Assembly (NCBI RefSeq): GCF_030534315.2 | Contig: NZ_CP130558.2 | Span: 941,001-1,005,000, forward strand | Length of the DNA stretch: 64,000 nucleotides | Source of the DNA: Thermoanaerobacterium sp. CMT5567-10 | Lineage (GTDB): Bacteria; Bacillota; Thermoanaerobacteria; Thermoanaerobacterales; Thermoanaerobacteraceae | Direction: 5' to 3' | Part shown: positions 25,055 to 36,822 of the stretch, one piece after another | Layout: each line of letters begins with the position of its first letter | Numbering within the stretch: position 1 is the stretch's first letter | Notes under the pieces: model-generated | Databases searched by the model: none | What the model was told of the DNA's origin: nothing | The model's input: only the letters and a program-made list of their open reading frames with translations | Program-made: the position numbers and the translations under genes

Positions 25055-25969
25055 TTAAGTTGAAATTTGTTTCAACAATTTTTTGTTAAGCTCATGTGCA
25101 GCATTATAACCCATTTGTTTTTGTCTATGGTTCATCGCTGCAACCTCCACAATTATGGCAAGATTCCTTCCTGGTCTTACAGGTATCGTCAATTTTGGAA
25201 CCTTGATGTCCAAAAACTTTATGTAATCGTCATCAAGACCAAGCCTATCATAATACTTGTCCTCATCCCATTCTTCCAATTGTATAACCAAATCAATATT
25301 CATAGTATCCCTTACAGAACCCACACCGTAAAGTGTCCTAATATCAAGAATCCCTATTCCTCTTATCTCTATATAATGCCTTATTATATCAGGTGAACTG
25401 CCCTGCAAAACATAATCGCTTATTTTTTTAATCTCTGTAGCATCATCAGCCACAAGCCTGTGACCTCTCTTTATAAGCTCTAGTGCAGTCTCACTCTTCC
25501 CAATACCACTCTCTCCAAGCAAAAGGACCCCAACACCATAGACATCAACGAGATCACCGTGAATAGTAATCTGAGGTGCCAATTTTTCTTCTAAATAGTT
25601 GATAAGCCTGCTTATAAATTTCGTAGAGGATTCCTTTGTCCTTAAAAGATATCTGCCATATTTCTGAGCCGCCTCCACAATCTCCCTCTTTATGCTTAAT
25701 CCTCTTGTAACAATTACGCACGGTACCGGATATTCAAAAAACTTATCGGCACGTTCTGCAAGTACATCTAAAGGCATCCTATCAATAAACGCTGTTTCAA
25801 CCATTCCAATAACTTGCACACGTTCATTTGCAAAATGTTCATAAAATCCCGAAAACTGAAGACCAGGCCTGTTTACATCACTTGTCGTTATATCGATCTT
25901 CTCGTTAGCTTCTACTACTACTTCCAAATCCAAATCTTTTATCAAATCCGGAACTGATACACTTAACAA
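25055..25969 (-). CDS. hprK: HPr kinase/phosphorylase
   Basis: Bifunctional enzyme that phosphorylates and dephosphorylates HPr on Ser46, the switch for carbon catabolite repression in Firmicutes. It is 304 residues, the family's usual size. TTG start at 25969, seven bases after GGAGGT. Key motifs: TIHGDLVDVYG with the catalytic His, Walker A GESGIGKSETALELI (about residues 153-167), RLVADDATEI, and the HprK signature IRGIGILDIRTLYGVGSVRD (about residues 202-221). Its presence with three sugar uptake systems in this window fits a PTS-centred regulation scheme. Confidence 0.96.
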   Translation of the reverse strand: MLSVSVPDLIKDLDLEVVVEANEKIDITTSDVNRPGLQFSGFYEHFANERVQVIGMVETAFIDRMPLDVLAERADKFFEYPVPCVIVTRGLSIKREIVEAAQKYGRYLLRTKESSTKFISRLINYLEEKLAPQITIHGDLVDVYGVGVLLLGESGIGKSETALELIKRGHRLVADDATEIKKISDYVLQGSSPDIIRHYIEIRGIGILDIRTLYGVGSVRDTMNIDLVIQLEEWDEDKYYDRLGLDDDYIKFLDIKVPKLTIPVRPGRNLAIIVEVAAMNHRQKQMGYNAAHELNKKLLKQIST

Positions 25970-26057
25970 ATCTATTACCTCCTAATCGGCACTTGCTGGC
26001 TTTACATTAATTATATTATTTTATATCTAAGATGTAAATAAATTACCTAAATAAATT

Positions 26058-26087
26058 GCCCTACTTATCATACATCAAAAGTAGGGC
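26058..26087 (-). terminator. terminator of the bgl operon
   Basis: Perfect 8-base stem GCCCTACT (26058-26065) with AGTAGGGC (26080-26087), downstream of the GH1 stop. The minus-strand tail AATTTATTTAGG is only moderately T-rich. Confidence 0.65.
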
Positions 26088-26113
26088 ATCAAATTTATTT
26101 AAAATACTTGTTA

Positions 26114-27568
<1,455 letters not shown>

Positions 27569-27597
27569 TCATTTCTCCTCCTTGTAAATTGGTTTTT

Positions 27598-27633
27598 AAG
27601 CATCAGAGACACTTAGCTTCACCTCTGATGCTT
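27598..27633 (-). repeat. intercistronic hairpin between EIIBCA and GH1 genes
   Basis: AAGCATCAGAG (27598-27608) pairs perfectly with CTCTGATGCTT (27623-27633), loop 14 bases. With only AAAAACC following on the minus strand it is not a normal terminator. It probably stabilises the upstream message or lowers downstream read-through. Confidence 0.55.
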
Positions 27634-27658
27634 GAATATTTTAATTTCTGCTAAATAT

Positions 27659-29669
<2,011 letters not shown>

Positions 29670-29683
29670 AAAAATTATTCAAT

Positions 29684-30511
29684 TTATGTTTGAGTAACAC
29701 GCTGAATATGAAGAGTTAAATATAGTTTTTCCTCATTTGATAACTCAGTTTCTAAATATTTTTCTATCTTAAGCATACAATCGTAAGCTTTTTTATACTT
29801 TGTCTTAACTTTTTTAAATAGATAATCATCCACTTCCTTCACCTGTTCTTTTTTATTCAGCCTTTGGAAAAAAAATCTTAAATGAGTAACAAATCTTTCA
29901 TAGCTGATAGATTTTTCATCTAGTGTGATGCCATAGGTATACATAACAATATTTAAAATGTCATGTATTTTTTTTGTTTGTTCAGCTACATTTTCCACTT
30001 TATTGAATGAGCTATTTATCTGTGCATTTATTAAATGAAGAGCTATATTGCCAGCCTCATCATCTGGAAGTTTTTTATTTAACTCATCTTCAATAAACTC
30101 CAATGCTTTTAATCCAATTTGAAATTCCTTAGGGTAAAATTTTTTAATTTCCCAAATCAATGGGTTAGGATTTTCTAAACCTTCATCAAACATTTTAATA
30201 GCATTGTAAATATGATCAGTGAGGGTAACGTATATATAATCATTTAGTTTTGTATTTAGCATATTTTTTGCATATTCAATAATGTCATAGCATACCGAAA
30301 CGTATTCAGTGGAAATATCCTCTAACAATAATTTAAATTTTTCTGAAGCATCATTTTGTTTAAGTATGAACGTTTTCTCAATTAAAGTTTCGTCTACCTT
30401 CTCGCCAACACTCTTCTTAAATCCAATTCCACGCCCCATAACAACTAACTCACGATTATCTGAATCCTTGGCTACTATGGCATTGTTATTAAATATCTTT
30501 TCTATTATCAT
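29684..30511 (-). CDS. licT: BglG/LicT-family transcriptional antiterminator
   Basis: RNA-binding antiterminator, 275 residues. The start is ATG 30511 (MIIEKIFNNNAIVAKDSDN), the classic first residues of the family; upstream in-frame codons have no function in homologues. N-terminal CAT RNA-binding domain is residues 1-55, then PRD1 with LTDHIYNAI and EAGNIALHLINA, and PRD2 with FVTHLRFFFQRL and LYLTLHIQRV, so all four regulatory histidines are present. It is inactivated by EII-dependent phosphorylation without substrate and activated by HPr. It stands ahead of bglF, and RAT sites precede both genes. Confidence 0.94.
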   Translation of the reverse strand: MIIEKIFNNNAIVAKDSDNRELVVMGRGIGFKKSVGEKVDETLIEKTFILKQNDASEKFKLLLEDISTEYVSVCYDIIEYAKNMLNTKLNDYIYVTLTDHIYNAIKMFDEGLENPNPLIWEIKKFYPKEFQIGLKALEFIEDELNKKLPDDEAGNIALHLINAQINSSFNKVENVAEQTKKIHDILNIVMYTYGITLDEKSISYERFVTHLRFFFQRLNKKEQVKEVDDYLFKKVKTKYKKAYDCMLKIEKYLETELSNEEKLYLTLHIQRVTQT

Positions 30512-30551
30512 TTGTGCCCACTCCCACCTCACATATATGCTCATTAAAGAA

Positions 30552-30633
30552 ATAAAAACCTTAGTCAATCCAGAATATTAATCAAATATCCTAGATTAGC
30601 TAAGGTATCGCCTGATCGAATCAGTAACAACCC
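30552..30633 (-). promoter_or_regulatory. RAT antiterminator site and terminator before licT
   Basis: The minus strand carries GGGTTGTTACTGATTCGATC followed by AGGCGATACC (30633-30604), a second RAT. ACC and the following CTTAG-TAATC-AGGATA arm pair with TATTC-GGATT-CTAAGGT (to 30558), followed by TTTTTATTTC. So licT is itself under antitermination, upstream of its own start. Confidence 0.9.
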
Positions 30634-30660
30634 TAAATTTTATAACGTATTTTCGTAATT

Positions 30661-30689
30661 ATTTTATCATCTTCTATATATGTTGTCAA
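30661..30689 (-). promoter_or_regulatory. sigma-A promoter of the licT-bglF-GH1 operon
   Basis: Minus-strand consensus TTGACA (30689-30684), 17-base spacer, TAAAAT (30666-30661). It lies directly upstream of the first RAT. Confidence 0.82.
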
Positions 30690-30789
30690 TACATTTTTAT
30701 TCATTGTAATTCAAAAATTATCTGAACATTTATTTCAATTAATGTTAATCCTGAAAAGTTAAAATTGTCTCTTTGTTTAACAAAACTAT

Positions 30790-30817
30790 TTGTCGAAAAT
30801 TATTTTTACTGTATAAT
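30790..30817 (+). promoter_or_regulatory. sigma-A promoter of birA
   Basis: TTGTCG (30790-30795), 16-base spacer, TATAAT (30812-30817), giving a leader of about 27 bases before the TTG start. A near-palindrome TTGTTTAACAA lies just upstream (about 30775-30785). Confidence 0.6.
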
Positions 30818-30850
30818 AAACTTGAATCTATAGTTGAAGGTGAGTGGGCT

Positions 30851-31831
30851 TTGTTAAAAAATGATATCTTATCAATTTTAAAATCAAATAAAGGCAAACA
30901 TATATCAGGTCAAGAATTATGCGAAATGCTAAACGTGTCTCGAACGGCAGTGTGGAAATGCATAAATGAATTGAAATCGGATGGTTACATCATAGAGTCG
31001 AAACACAAATCTGGATATCTTTTGATGGAAGAACCCGATATCATAGATTATATGGAAATTTCTCCATATTTAAAAACAAAATTCATAGGCAGGAATTATT
31101 TACACTTTGAAAGCATATCATCCACAAATGATTATGCAAAAGAAATTGCACCAAGCGCCACAGACGGTACAGCGATTGTTGCAGAAGAACAAACATCGGG
31201 AAGAGGCCGCATGGGCAGGCACTGGGTTTCAAATAAAGGGCAAGGAATATGGATGTCTATAATTCTTAAGCCGAACTTAAGTCCTAATGAAGCAGTCAAG
31301 CTGACGCAAGTTGCAGCAGTAGCTGTCATAGAAACCATTAAAGAAATAGCTGATATAAGATCTGGCATAAAATGGCCAAATGATATAGTAATAAACAGTA
31401 AAAAGGTTTGCGGAATACTTACAGAAATGAATGGGGAAATAGATCGAGTAAATTTCATAGTAATTGGAATCGGTATAAATGTAAATGTACAAAATTTTCC
31501 AGAAAATTTGTGTGGCAAGGCAACATCCCTCTCTATTGAAACAGGCAAAATTTTAGATAGAAAGCCTCTGACAGCATCGATACTTAATAATTTTGAAAAA
31601 TACTATAGGATATTTTTAATAAATGGATTTTCATCTATACGAAATTTATGCAAAGAATATTCATTGACGCTAAACAAAGATGTAAAAGTAATAATAAACA
31701 ACAATGAATGCATAGGGCGTGCTGTTGATATCGACGATGACGGCAATCTAATTGTTGTATTTAAAAATGGTGAGAAAAAAACTATCGCATCCGGCGACGT
31801 CTCCGTCAGAGGTTTGCTTGGTTACGTTTGA
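30851..31831 (+). CDS. birA: bifunctional biotin-protein ligase / biotin operon repressor
   Basis: Attaches biotin to acyl carrier-type acceptor proteins through biotinyl-AMP and can repress biotin genes. TTG 30851, eight bases after GAAGGTGAG, gives 326 residues; the longer frame starts upstream of the promoter -10. N-terminal winged helix with SGQELCEMLNVSRTAVWKCINELK (about residues 17-40) marks the repressor-type (group II) enzyme. The catalytic core has TSGRGRMGRHWVSNKGQGIWMS (about residues 118-139) and IKWPNDIVINSKKVCGILTE (about residues 173-192). C-terminal SH3-like domain ends in GDVSVRGLLGYV. Single gene convergent to uvrC. Confidence 0.95.
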   Translation: MLKNDILSILKSNKGKHISGQELCEMLNVSRTAVWKCINELKSDGYIIESKHKSGYLLMEEPDIIDYMEISPYLKTKFIGRNYLHFESISSTNDYAKEIAPSATDGTAIVAEEQTSGRGRMGRHWVSNKGQGIWMSIILKPNLSPNEAVKLTQVAAVAVIETIKEIADIRSGIKWPNDIVINSKKVCGILTEMNGEIDRVNFIVIGIGINVNVQNFPENLCGKATSLSIETGKILDRKPLTASILNNFEKYYRIFLINGFSSIRNLCKEYSLTLNKDVKVIINNNECIGRAVDIDDDGNLIVVFKNGEKKTIASGDVSVRGLLGYV

Positions 31832-31833
31832 AA

Positions 31834-31858
31834 AGGTATCATCTACCCAATGATACCT
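31834..31858. terminator. shared terminator between birA and uvrC
   Basis: Perfect 9-base stem AGGTATCAT (31834-31842) with ATGATACCT (31850-31858). Minus strand continues CCTTTTC; plus strand CTATTTCC. It starts right after the birA stop and directly abuts position 31859, the stop codon of the shifted uvrC frame. Confidence 0.7.
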
Positions 31859-31921
31859 CTATTTCCTAAAATAATCATAGACAGCTTTAGCCGCTTTTTC
31901 ATTCATTCCATCTACTTTTTT
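31859..31921 (-). other. uvrC: out-of-frame 3' extension of uvrC reachable by -1 frameshift
   Basis: The last uvrC codons are TTA AAA AAG TAG (stop at 31914-31912). A -1 slip on the heptamer A-AAA-AAG continues as VDGMNEKAAKAVYDYFRK and stops at 31861-31859. This tail is what UvrC proteins normally carry as their second helix-hairpin-helix. An extra A in the A6 run would have the same effect, so a base-call error or a real mutation is equally possible from sequence alone. Confidence 0.75.
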
Positions 31922-33708
31922 AACTCCTCTACTGTAGCATTTTTGATGCCATCTATCGTCTTAAACGCCTCAAATAAAGCTTTCATGCGTTTTTCTCCAA
32001 TGCCTGAAATGTTTAAAAGATCACTTCTTAATTTTTTGCTTTTCGTTTCCTTATGAAATGTTATAGCAAATCTATGTGCTTCCTCTTGTATTTCTGCCAC
32101 AAGTCTAAAAGCTTTCCCCGTCATAGGCATATCTATTTCCCCATCAGGCGATACTAGCCCTCTTGTTCTGTGTTTTGAGTCCTTCACCATTCCATATACA
32201 GGTATATCCATATTTAATTCACGTAACACCTCTTTTGCCGTATTTACATGGCCAAGTCCACCATCAACAAGTATCAAGTCAGGCATTATATGGAACTTAG
32301 CTTTATCCTCTTGAAGCTCTCCATCGTCAATCAATTTTCGCTCCTCTATTCCATGTTTTATCCTTCTTAAAATGACTTCCCTCATGCTTCCATAATCGTC
32401 CTGACCTTCAACGGTCTTTATGTTGAATTTCCGATATGACGATTTGTGGGGTTTCCCGTCAAGAAATACAACCATAGATGCAACATTGTCAGTCCCTCTT
32501 ATGTTTGAAATATCAAAGGCTTCAATTTTCTCTGCATATTCCAGACCAAGCAATTTGGATAGCTCCGATACAGCATCATTTTTTTGCCTTTTCATCTTTA
32601 AATTGATGTCATTTTTCAACGCTTCGAGGGCATTTTCATAAACCATATCGACAAGTTCTTTTTTCTTTCCTCTTAAAGGAAACGAAATCATAACTTTGTT
32701 TCCTCTTTTATTTGACAGCCATTCTGCTAAAACATGCTTTTCATCCATATCAACGTCTGTTATTATTTCCTTTGGTATATACGGCGCACCATCGTAAAAC
32801 TGTTTGATAAACGATGACATTATATCGCCTCTGCTCATTTCATCAGTATTTTTCAAGAAGTAGTGCTCTCTTCCACTTACTTTTCCACCCCTTATGAAAA
32901 ACACCTGGATGCAAGTATCATCCGCACTTCTAGCCATTGATATGACGTCTTGATCTTCACCTGATGTAGAAATTATCTTCTGTTTTTCAGATGTCTTCTC
33001 GATACCATATATCTGATCTCTAAGCTTTGCAGCTTTTTCAAATTCCATGTTTTTTGCGGCCTTCTCCATATCTTCTTTCAATTTTTTAAGCAGTACATCG
33101 TGTTTGCCTTCTAAAAACATTACGGCATCATCTACCAATTTCATATAATCGTCTTTTGATATTTGTCCTGTACATGGAGCAGAGCACAATCCTATGTGAT
33201 AATATAAGCACTCTCTGCATTTGCCAATATCTTTTTCTATATTTCTATTGCACGATCTAAGTGGAAACATATGCCTCAAAAGTTTTATAGTCTCACGAAC
33301 TGCAAAGGCACTACTGTAAGGTCCAAAATATTTGGCACCATCCATTTCAACTCTTCTTGTAAAGAGTATTCTCGGATAATCTTCATTTACGGTTATCTTT
33401 ATATACGGATAATTTTTGTCATCTTTTAATAATATGTTGTACTTAGGCTTATGTTTTTTTATCAAATTGCATTCCAATATGAGTGCTTCAAGCTCTGTAT
33501 CTGTTACAATGTATTCAAAATCAGCAATATGTTTCACCATTGTTCTAACTTTTGGTAGTTGGTTTGCCTGATTTTGAAAATACTGTCTTACTCGATTTTT
33601 TAAAATTACAGCTTTCCCTACATAGATAATCTTTCCGCTTGAATCTTTCATTATATAAACGCCGGGTTTTTCCGGCAGCAACTTCAATTTTTCCTCAATA
33701 TTAACCAT
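31912..33708 (-). CDS. uvrC: excinuclease ABC subunit C (frame ends before second HhH hairpin)
   Basis: Endonuclease that makes both incisions in nucleotide excision repair. The frame encodes 598 residues: GIY-YIG nuclease domain (PGVYIMKDSSGKIIYVGKAV, residues 14-33), Cys-rich CRECLYYHIGLCSAPCTGQI (about residues 162-181), UVR domain ([17 protein letters not shown], about 217), RNase H-like C-terminal nuclease (AFDISNIRGTDNVASMVVF; DLILVDGG) and the first helix-hairpin-helix (LLNISGIGEKRMKALFEAF). It stops at TAG right after a slippery A-rich heptamer, and the expected second hairpin is encoded in the -1 frame (31859-31921). uvrA and uvrB are 3-10 kb upstream on the same strand. Confidence 0.95.
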   Translation of the reverse strand: MVNIEEKLKLLPEKPGVYIMKDSSGKIIYVGKAVILKNRVRQYFQNQANQLPKVRTMVKHIADFEYIVTDTELEALILECNLIKKHKPKYNILLKDDKNYPYIKITVNEDYPRILFTRRVEMDGAKYFGPYSSAFAVRETIKLLRHMFPLRSCNRNIEKDIGKCRECLYYHIGLCSAPCTGQISKDDYMKLVDDAVMFLEGKHDVLLKKLKEDMEKAAKNMEFEKAAKLRDQIYGIEKTSEKQKIISTSGEDQDVISMARSADDTCIQVFFIRGGKVSGREHYFLKNTDEMSRGDIMSSFIKQFYDGAPYIPKEIITDVDMDEKHVLAEWLSNKRGNKVMISFPLRGKKKELVDMVYENALEALKNDINLKMKRQKNDAVSELSKLLGLEYAEKIEAFDISNIRGTDNVASMVVFLDGKPHKSSYRKFNIKTVEGQDDYGSMREVILRRIKHGIEERKLIDDGELQEDKAKFHIMPDLILVDGGLGHVNTAKEVLRELNMDIPVYGMVKDSKHRTRGLVSPDGEIDMPMTGKAFRLVAEIQEEAHRFAITFHKETKSKKLRSDLLNISGIGEKRMKALFEAFKTIDGIKNATVEELKK

Positions 33709-33755
33709 ATCATCACCTTATGAGACTCATTAATGTATGCTGAAAAAGAATAATC

Positions 33756-35171
33756 TCAATATCCCAAATATGCTCTCATTATTTCCCTAGCAATAGGTGC
33801 CGCAACAGCTCCGCCAGAACCTCCATTTTCAACTATGACAGCAACAACAATTTTAGGATTTTCTGCAGGCGCAAATCCTACAAACCAAGCATGTGCCTGT
33901 CCTTGTGGATTTTCAGCAGTGCCGGTCTTTCCTGCAACTGTTATGCCCGGTATCTGTGCCGCTGTGCCCGTACCCTGTTGCACAACACCTATCATAAGCT
34001 GCTTTATCTTATCTGCCACATCTTTGCTTATAGGATTTAGATATTTTTCTGGCGTTGTCTTTTCTAATATCTCGCCCGTAACAGGGTTTTTAACGTAATC
34101 CATCAGATAAGGCTTCATTATTACTCCACCGTTGGCAGGCGCAGATGCCATCAATGCCATTGTCAATGGCGTAACTAATGTTTTACCCTGACCTATAGAG
34201 CTTTCTGCCAATTGAACTTTCCCATTTATTAAAGGAATTGACGGGAACTGATTTTTTTCAACAGGTATATCAAATGGAACACTATCGTTTAACCCATATT
34301 TATTTGCCATAGACTCAAGATCAGACCTTCCCACCTGAAGTCCAATTTTTACGAATGATGTATTTGAAGAAACGTAAAACGCCTTTTGAAAGCCTATTGT
34401 TCCATATGCTATACTGTCATAATTGGTTATTTTATCTCCATCAACAATTACATAACCTGGATCATTAAATACTTGATTATAAATGTCAGGCTTATATGTC
34501 AAAGCAGCAGAAGCAGTAATTATTTTAAATATTGAACCAGGTGGATACAAGCCCTGTGTCGCTCTATTTAAGACCAGATGATCAGGGCTGTTCATGATGC
34601 TGTCCCAATTTTCACTAAGCGTGTTTGGATCGTATGATGGTGATGATACCAATGCCAGAACTTCACCTGTCTTTGGATTTAGTGCAACCACCGCACCCTT
34701 TCTGCCGCCTAATAAATTGTAAGCCAAATCCTGCAATCTCTTATCTACAGTCAGTACAACATCATCACCTGTCTGGCTTTTCCCTAAAACAGTCTCCCTT
34801 AAAAAAGTCATCGGATCTGTATTTATCATTCCGAGAAGCTCTCTGTCGTATGTGTTTTCTATTCCTGTACTACCCTGCTGATATATTCTCCGGCTGTAGC
34901 CAATTATATTTGCAAATGGAACACCATCAAGATACTGCCTTATCTGCTCACCATTTACAATAGTGCTTTTTGCTAGAACATTGCCATTTCTATCGTATAT
35001 ACTGCCTCTTAAAATCTTCTTTTCCTGCTCAATGAGTCTTTTGTTGTATACACTATATGAACTAGTTATAAGCTTGTTTTTTTCATATAACTGAAAATAC
35101 GATAAATATGCAATAAGGCTTAAAAATAGAATTGAAAAGACGGCAAAAAGTATTTTAATGTTGCGGTTCAT
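33756..35171 (-). CDS. class B penicillin-binding protein (PbpA-like transpeptidase)
   Basis: Monofunctional D,D-transpeptidase cross-linking peptidoglycan, membrane-anchored by one N-terminal helix (NIKILFAVFSILFLSLIAYL). I chose ATG 35171 (MNRNIKIL); ATGs at 35189 and 35183 are also in frame. It is about 471 residues. Active-site motifs: PPGSIFKI (SxxK), SSNTSFVK (SxN) and VAGKTGTAENPQG (KTG). The short length and missing large N-terminal pedestal place it with the PbpA group that partners RodA/FtsW polymerases. The start overlaps the rodA-like stop by 17 bases, consistent with translational coupling and complex formation. Confidence 0.9.
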   Translation of the reverse strand: MNRNIKILFAVFSILFLSLIAYLSYFQLYEKNKLITSSYSVYNKRLIEQEKKILRGSIYDRNGNVLAKSTIVNGEQIRQYLDGVPFANIIGYSRRIYQQGSTGIENTYDRELLGMINTDPMTFLRETVLGKSQTGDDVVLTVDKRLQDLAYNLLGGRKGAVVALNPKTGEVLALVSSPSYDPNTLSENWDSIMNSPDHLVLNRATQGLYPPGSIFKIITASAALTYKPDIYNQVFNDPGYVIVDGDKITNYDSIAYGTIGFQKAFYVSSNTSFVKIGLQVGRSDLESMANKYGLNDSVPFDIPVEKNQFPSIPLINGKVQLAESSIGQGKTLVTPLTMALMASAPANGGVIMKPYLMDYVKNPVTGEILEKTTPEKYLNPISKDVADKIKQLMIGVVQQGTGTAAQIPGITVAGKTGTAENPQGQAHAWFVGFAPAENPKIVVAVIVENGGSGGAVAAPIAREIMRAYLGY

Positions 35172-36399
35172 ACTGTTCAACATCCTCATCCTCTCTTACT
35201 GCGATACCATTCAACATACCCAATGTGATAAAGCTCATTACCATTGAGCTGCCTCCATAGCTTACAAAAGGCAGTGTTACACCTGTAAGTGGTATGAACT
35301 TAATGACGCCGCCTATAATAGTAAAAACCTGCAAGCTAAACATGCTTGTAAGACCTATCGCAATTAATGCTCCGAAGTCATCTTTTGCATCAAGTGCAAC
35401 TTTTATGCCTCTATACATGATTACAAAATACACTAGAATTATCGCAACTGAACCTAACATACCAAATTCTTCGCTTATAGCAGAAAAAATAAAGTCACTG
35501 GCCACAACAGGAATATATTCAGGATGCCCCATACCAAGGCCGGTACCGAAAAATCCACCCGCACCAATTGCAAAAAGCGATTGAGCTATCTGATACGTCT
35601 TTCCAGGAACATCCATCCATGGATTTAGCCATGCCTGAATCCTCACGCGAACATGGTTGAAAAGAAAATATGAAATTACTCCACCAAATCCAAGAAAAGC
35701 AACGCTTGCTGCAGTGTACAAAAGGCTTGACGTTGCAGCAAATATCATAAATGTAGTGGTCAAATAAAACAAAAGGGCAGTACCCAGATCTTTTTCAATG
35801 ACTAAAATTCCAACAATAACGATTGTTATTGCACCAACTTTAATTATATCTTTTGCAGTTTTATTATCCTTTAGGTATCTTGCAAGAAAAATTATATATA
35901 TTATCTTTACAATTTCCGACGGCTGCACTGAAATGGAGCCAAAAGTAAGCCAGTTTTTAGAACCTCCAATTTCTTTACCTAATACAAACGTAGAAAATAG
36001 CAATATAAATGATATTGCCAAGTACACATAATTTCCATATTTGAATTTATAAAAGAAGTCATAGTATTTGCAAGCGTAAGATGAAACAAAATACAGGATG
36101 AAACCAATAAAAATCCACGCAATCTGTTTTAAAATCAAATCCGGCGCTACTCTGTATATCATTATAAGGCCCATCTCTGCCAGAAAAGAGCTTAAAATTA
36201 TAAGCTGAATTTCTCCCATTGGAAATAATCTGACATGTAGATAATATACGATATAAATAAGTGGCAAAAAGGCTATTGTAAGGTATATTGTATCAAAGCC
36301 TTTAGGCTTATGATATATGAAAAGCAGCATAAACGCTATTACGAATATCAAAAAGATATCTTTCATAGCCTTTGAGCCTGTCTTAACATATTCTTCCAT
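35155..36399 (-). CDS. FtsW/RodA/SpoVE-family peptidoglycan polymerase
   Basis: Polytopic SEDS-family glycosyltransferase, 414 residues with about ten or more membrane segments. Conserved SEDS features: KEIGGSKNWLTFGSISVQPSEIVKI (around residue 137-161), VIEKDLGTALLFY (about residue 200, containing the essential Asp) and the C-terminal LTGVTLPFVSYGGSSMVMSF. It polymerises lipid II at the membrane with the class B PBP encoded next. Whether it serves elongation, division or sporulation is undecided. Ribosome binding site AAGGTGGTATTTTA. Confidence 0.92.
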   Translation of the reverse strand: MEEYVKTGSKAMKDIFLIFVIAFMLLFIYHKPKGFDTIYLTIAFLPLIYIVYYLHVRLFPMGEIQLIILSSFLAEMGLIMIYRVAPDLILKQIAWIFIGFILYFVSSYACKYYDFFYKFKYGNYVYLAISFILLFSTFVLGKEIGGSKNWLTFGSISVQPSEIVKIIYIIFLARYLKDNKTAKDIIKVGAITIVIVGILVIEKDLGTALLFYLTTTFMIFAATSSLLYTAASVAFLGFGGVISYFLFNHVRVRIQAWLNPWMDVPGKTYQIAQSLFAIGAGGFFGTGLGMGHPEYIPVVASDFIFSAISEEFGMLGSVAIILVYFVIMYRGIKVALDAKDDFGALIAIGLTSMFSLQVFTIIGGVIKFIPLTGVTLPFVSYGGSSMVMSFITLGMLNGIAVREDEDVEQYEPQH

Positions 36400-36411
36400 T
36401 AAAATACCACC

Positions 36412-36813
36412 TTAAATCAAAAATCTGTACTCTTCATTGCCAAATTTTATTACATCATTGTTTTTAATCCTAGCTATATTTTTGACACGCTTTCCATTTA
36501 CATATGTGCCATTGGTGCTATTCAAATCTTGTATGACGAATTTTTTACCTTTCTTCCTTATCATGGCATGTTTGCTGGAAACGTAAGGATTCTCCACGAC
36601 TATATCACAGTCATCAGCTCTTCCTATCGTAGTCACCTCAAAAAGATTAAAGCTGCCCCTACCAGAAAGTGACACCAGTTTTGCCTTTGTCACTTCTCTC
36701 TCTTTTCTTACGCCTTTTATATCAAGATATATAATTTTAAAAACTCTGTACAAAAATAGATATATAAGCAGTAATAATACATATTTTAATATATTTGCTG
36801 CCAGTTGATACAT
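36412..36813 (-). CDS. membrane-anchored FHA-domain protein
   Basis: A 133-residue protein with one N-terminal membrane helix (about residues 8-28) and a C-terminal forkhead-associated domain (about residues 55-130). FHA signature residues are visible: TTIGRADDCDIVVENPYVSSKHAMI and LNSTNGTYVNGKRV. FHA domains bind phosphothreonine, so it probably links a Ser/Thr kinase signal to the cell-wall synthesis proteins encoded 12 bases downstream. The kinase is not in this window. Equivalent FHA genes accompany rodA/pbpA in actinobacteria and clostridia. Confidence 0.9.
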   Translation of the reverse strand: MYQLAANILKYVLLLLIYLFLYRVFKIIYLDIKGVRKEREVTKAKLVSLSGRGSFNLFEVTTIGRADDCDIVVENPYVSSKHAMIRKKGKKFVIQDLNSTNGTYVNGKRVKNIARIKNNDVIKFGNEEYRFLI

Positions 36814-36822
36814 AAAAACACC

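Noticed and set aside
30774-30786. TTGTTTAACAAA near birA as a BirA operator
   Set aside because: Biotin operators need two such half-sites with a defined spacing; only one near-palindrome is present, so it is not called.
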